NCBI RefSeq assembly: GCF_910592395.1 | Contig: NC_088314.1 | Coordinates: forward strand, 5,334,001-5,394,000 | Source: Lineus longissimus | Taxonomy: Eukaryota; Nemertea; Pilidiophora; Heteronemertea; Lineidae | Direction of reading: 5' to 3' | Length of the DNA stretch: 60,000 nt | Shown here: piece by piece, positions 56,579 to 60,000 of the stretch | Numbering within the stretch: position 1 is the first letter of the stretch | How the letters are laid out: every line of letters starts with the position of its first letter | The notes under the pieces: generated by a model | Databases searched by the model: none | What the model was told of the DNA's origin: nothing | Seen by the model: only the letters and a program-made list of their open reading frames with translations | Made by a program: the position numbers and the translations under genes

Positions 56579-59500
56579 CTAAAAAGAGAGACATGGAGAG
56601 AACGTTGAACTTTTCATTTTTGATGAACCATGCACAGCAGGTCAATCTTTTCCCTTAGCTCTGGATGGAGCAGATGTCATACAAGAAGTAAAGCTAAAAA
56701 CAGACAGGATTCAGTTAAAATATCGTAACTGAATTTACTCCTGGTCGAGTAAACACCACAGAAATTGCTTTAGTTGTGTAAGGAGCTAACTCGTGCCGAC
56801 TGCAAAGGGTTAAAAAGATCCATTCTACTGGTGTCTTCGTCCTTGAAAAAAATCAAATTATAGCATGTTAGAAAAAGAATTGCAAACTGTTCTCATGAGA
56901 GTAAGCATCCACCCTAACGATCTTATAGCTCTTTCTTGCCTTCGCCCAGGGCATCTTCATCAATGAGGAATTACTCCCCTGGAAAAATTAATAATTTCTC
57001 CTGGCAGTAAACTCATCAAGCTATGAGTCACCAAGACCATGAGAAGCTACCCAGTCGATCTAAGGGATGCTTCAACATCACTGAGAACAACTGTTGCTAC
57101 TGAGTAAAGCTATAGGCTAATTTGAAAGTATGCCCTGTCACAGGGAACATGCGGCTAATTTGAAATGGGAGAATGTCCCCCTCGGGATGTCCTGTAACTG
57201 TTCTCAAGGTAAGATCATTAGAATAGATGTTGGTAATGAAAGGAACTGCAGGTATTCTGATCAAGGTTGCCAAGGGGCTGAATAGACTGCAAGATTGGCA
57301 AAGGATGAGACCGAGATTGGATTGACTTTTATAGGAAACATGGAATGGAAATAGAAATAGGAGTCTGAGTACAAACTTTATCAGACAGAACAGGGGGATT
57401 CAAATTTCAAGACGGCCGCTGCAGATAAATGATACAGTTTGTCCGAAATATATAAGTACTTATATATTTTTGATTCTTATCCATAGGTCACATCGCGTGT
57501 TTTGTGGAACACTTCAAACTTGATCAAATCTGGTATCAAATATTTTTAAGAAGACCCCATCATTCTGTCGTAATTACGTAGATTGAAACCGCCATTAAGA
57601 ATACCTCATTAGAGGTATGAGTCATCCATGCACCAGAAGGATGCCTTCTAAGTCGAAAAGATGAAATACCTTCGCATCGCTAATGACAAACTGTTGCATT
57701 CAAGATGAAAAGGCAAAACAGACCTAATTTGAAATATTAGCGTTTTTCTCTACAAACTATAAATTATCATTTTGCTGATGCTCGAGGCCAAAACAAGGTT
57801 TTTTCTTGTTTTATGATTCTTCTCTTTGATGATATTGATAAACTGCAAAGCGCAATATTGACTAACCGTTTTGTTTATATTTTCACATTAGCAAGTCATC
57901 ATGGCCTCAGCTGAGTTGCTTTAGCATAAAGGAAAACGCCATAAACTAAACCAAGAGTGCATCTCTGAATAATTTTTATCACATCAGTGACGGCAGCCAC
58001 GAGCATAAGATACAGCATTCTGGTCATAGATAACATGCCCTTTAACATTGGTTGTGCAATACAACACTCGACTATGCAAGCATGTCTGTTTCACCAATCG
58101 TTTCCATTAAGAAATTCATAAGCTGGGACTACAGAATAATTTCTAGTGCAGCATGCCGAGGGGTACTCTTCAGCAGATCAGCATAAAGGTCACTTTGTTC
58201 CCATTTGATACAGCATACATTTTCATGTTTTCGACAACATCATTATGACAATGATGAGTCAGAGTCTGAGATCAGTCGGATCATCAGCCAAGTCACATCA
58301 GCCAGGGTGTTGAATCTTCCCTTGACTAATGGCAGACACGCATGTTGCATAACGAAAGAGCATCCACAAGCAACATCTGATACCCTCATCATCACAAAAA
58401 ATTTTTATGACCCTGGTGATGAAGATGCATGTCAAGAATTCACATGCAGCATTTTCTTTCCCCAGCAGCTTTCATTATGAAGGGAAATGGAGCCAGAAAC
58501 TTGGCAGAACCCGGTGAAGAGCTTTTTCATTTTTCTTCAAAACCACCTTCCTTTTCATCTGATTACCCATTCTGCGATACCCAGCGCATCATTTCTTGCC
58601 CATAACTACAGTGATAAATTGCCTATTCGTAACTCCAGTTTATAAATTGCCTATCTGTCTCCTCCAGATGAATAAATGACTCACCCTAATTTTTTAACAC
58701 CTGTAGCTCTTTTTCCAGTAGTCGTTTGTGAGAAAAAGGTGTTGCTTGTTATTCACACCAACGGAAGAAAAGGAATTTTTGTTTTGGTGCTCTTAAAGAA
58801 ATGAGCTACCGATTCCATTCTGAAGACATGAGTCACAGTTGAAAAGATTTTGAAGGATTTAGATTGATAGGATTCATCAAAACTGGGCAGTGTATCACAG
58901 ATGTACTCCCTTGAATGTGATAACATCTGTTATTACAGGCAGCAACAATGAGAATCAGGGGTTACACGAGGTGCAGTTGTTTCTTCATAGAGGGCCTTTA
59001 TCAGATGTGCCTCTCCCTAAACATGTAAAGGCAAATTTAAATACACTTACATCAAGTACATGTATAGATTAGATATTAATAGCTTTCATGTACTTAGCCA
59101 AAACTTTCTGCAGAAAAAAATTTGATGACATTGTTTTCCCCTCAGTTTGAAGGTGGCTTTCAAATCTGTTAGAATAATGACTCACCAAACTATTACTACA
59201 CTCAAACGATTACAAGTCATTTGAAACTAAATTCCTCCAAGCTTTGGGAAACTGTTGCACCCATTCAAAGATTAATCACCAACCAAGATTGAAACTGAAG
59301 AAGCAATTACCTTTAATGGAATTTATCTCAAACATTAATCTTTGTGCAAGATGCAAACGAAACTAATGCGATGCATGCCACACTGATCATTATGATGTAT
59401 GATTGGTGATTATTGCGTGATTATTCATCTTTGGATGACCAGAAATTCACGGTTGGATGGTTTGGACTTTCAAAGGATTCTGAAGATACCATATGTTGAG

Positions 59501-60000
59501 AAAAGAAAGGCTGATGTGAATTGTCATTTGCAATCACGCACATGTATTTTCAATTGAACTTCCAGCCTTAAGTGACAAATTTGATTCAAAATACTAATAG
59601 TACAGAAAGTTTTGTTTCAAAAGATTTCATTGGCATTTCCAGAACACCATTTTGCATACGATGTTGTTGACAAGTGGCCTACTGCAGCATCAAAGCAATG
59701 CCCCTCAACCACTGCAGAGGCAATCTGGTCCCTACCATTGCGATTCACTGAGCACAGCCAAGACACTTTCTAAAGGACTGTCACTTCATAAAATCAAGGC
59801 AGGACATTTGACCAGACCCAGTGTGACTGTTACTGACGAAAAAGCTGCCGCCAAAGACCTGCAGGAAACATTTTTTTGTCACGACGCACGACTGCGGCAA
59901 GCTTTGTGCTGACATAACCCTTGATGAGTCAAGCCGTCATACCATCACACGTTTAACTCACATCGTGCTCCCTGAATATGAAATGAGACAGCAACATTCT
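56579..60000 (-). other. Probable last intron of the PNPLA8-like gene; no upstream exon found
   Basis: Translation of the minus strand gave no segment resembling the patatin domain or the ATDTE-type end expected before the terminal exon, so the intron may run past the window edge. A perfect 24-bp AT palindrome lies at 57,446-57,469. Frames up to 91 aa (58,205-58,480 and 59,652-59,912, plus) show no family signal. Confidence 0.45.
57446..57469. repeat. Perfect 24-bp palindrome
   Basis: AAATATATAAGT is followed by its exact reverse complement. It is AT-only apart from the central G and C. Confidence 0.85.

Overview
This window looks like nuclear DNA of an invertebrate animal, probably a marine bilaterian. 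It is AT-rich and gene-poor, with no operons and no long ORFs. Where coding sequence is recognisable it is exon-like, with an intron acceptor, and the repeat families (PIF/Harbinger, CR1-like LINE, TA-flanked and TTAA-flanked MITEs, foldback) are typical of metazoans. The octamer TACATGTA occurs at least 13 times where about two would be expected. I cannot name the species.

Layout. 1-1374: tandem, TIR-to-TIR joined copies of a deleted Harbinger element; each copy keeps the first part of both element genes. 3-6.5 kb: unannotated sequence, one A-rich dispersed repeat, and a duplicated coding-like segment of unknown origin (minus strand). 7.5-9.35 kb: a foldback-type mobile element whose inverted arms are arrays of a ~16-bp repeat, bounded by an 8-bp target duplication and carrying a nested, 5'-truncated CR1-like LINE with its own 9-bp target duplication. 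9.4-44.9 kb: mostly non-coding sequence with scattered TA-flanked MITEs, local duplications, a 131-bp-period A-rich array ending in a GAC-rich minisatellite (39.9-40.6 kb), and several CpG-richer patches that could be regulatory. 44.9-45.6 kb: a 152-bp tandem repeat in which one unit was split by a TTAA-flanked MITE. 48.1 and 56.0 kb: two almost identical 120-bp hairpin MITEs. 51.2-55.4 kb: three more TA-flanked MITEs.

Genes. The only confidently recognised host coding sequence is the terminal exon of a PNPLA8-like calcium-independent phospholipase A2 on the minus strand (56,328-56,578), preceded by an intron that probably runs to or beyond the window end. A CCCH zinc-finger-like fragment (47.48-47.79 kb, minus) is frame-broken. 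The other open frames look like chance ORFs.

The most unusual structures are the foldback element with its nested LINE, the Harbinger array with a perfect 70-bp palindrome at a monomer junction, and the TTAA MITE whose empty site survives in the neighbouring repeat unit.
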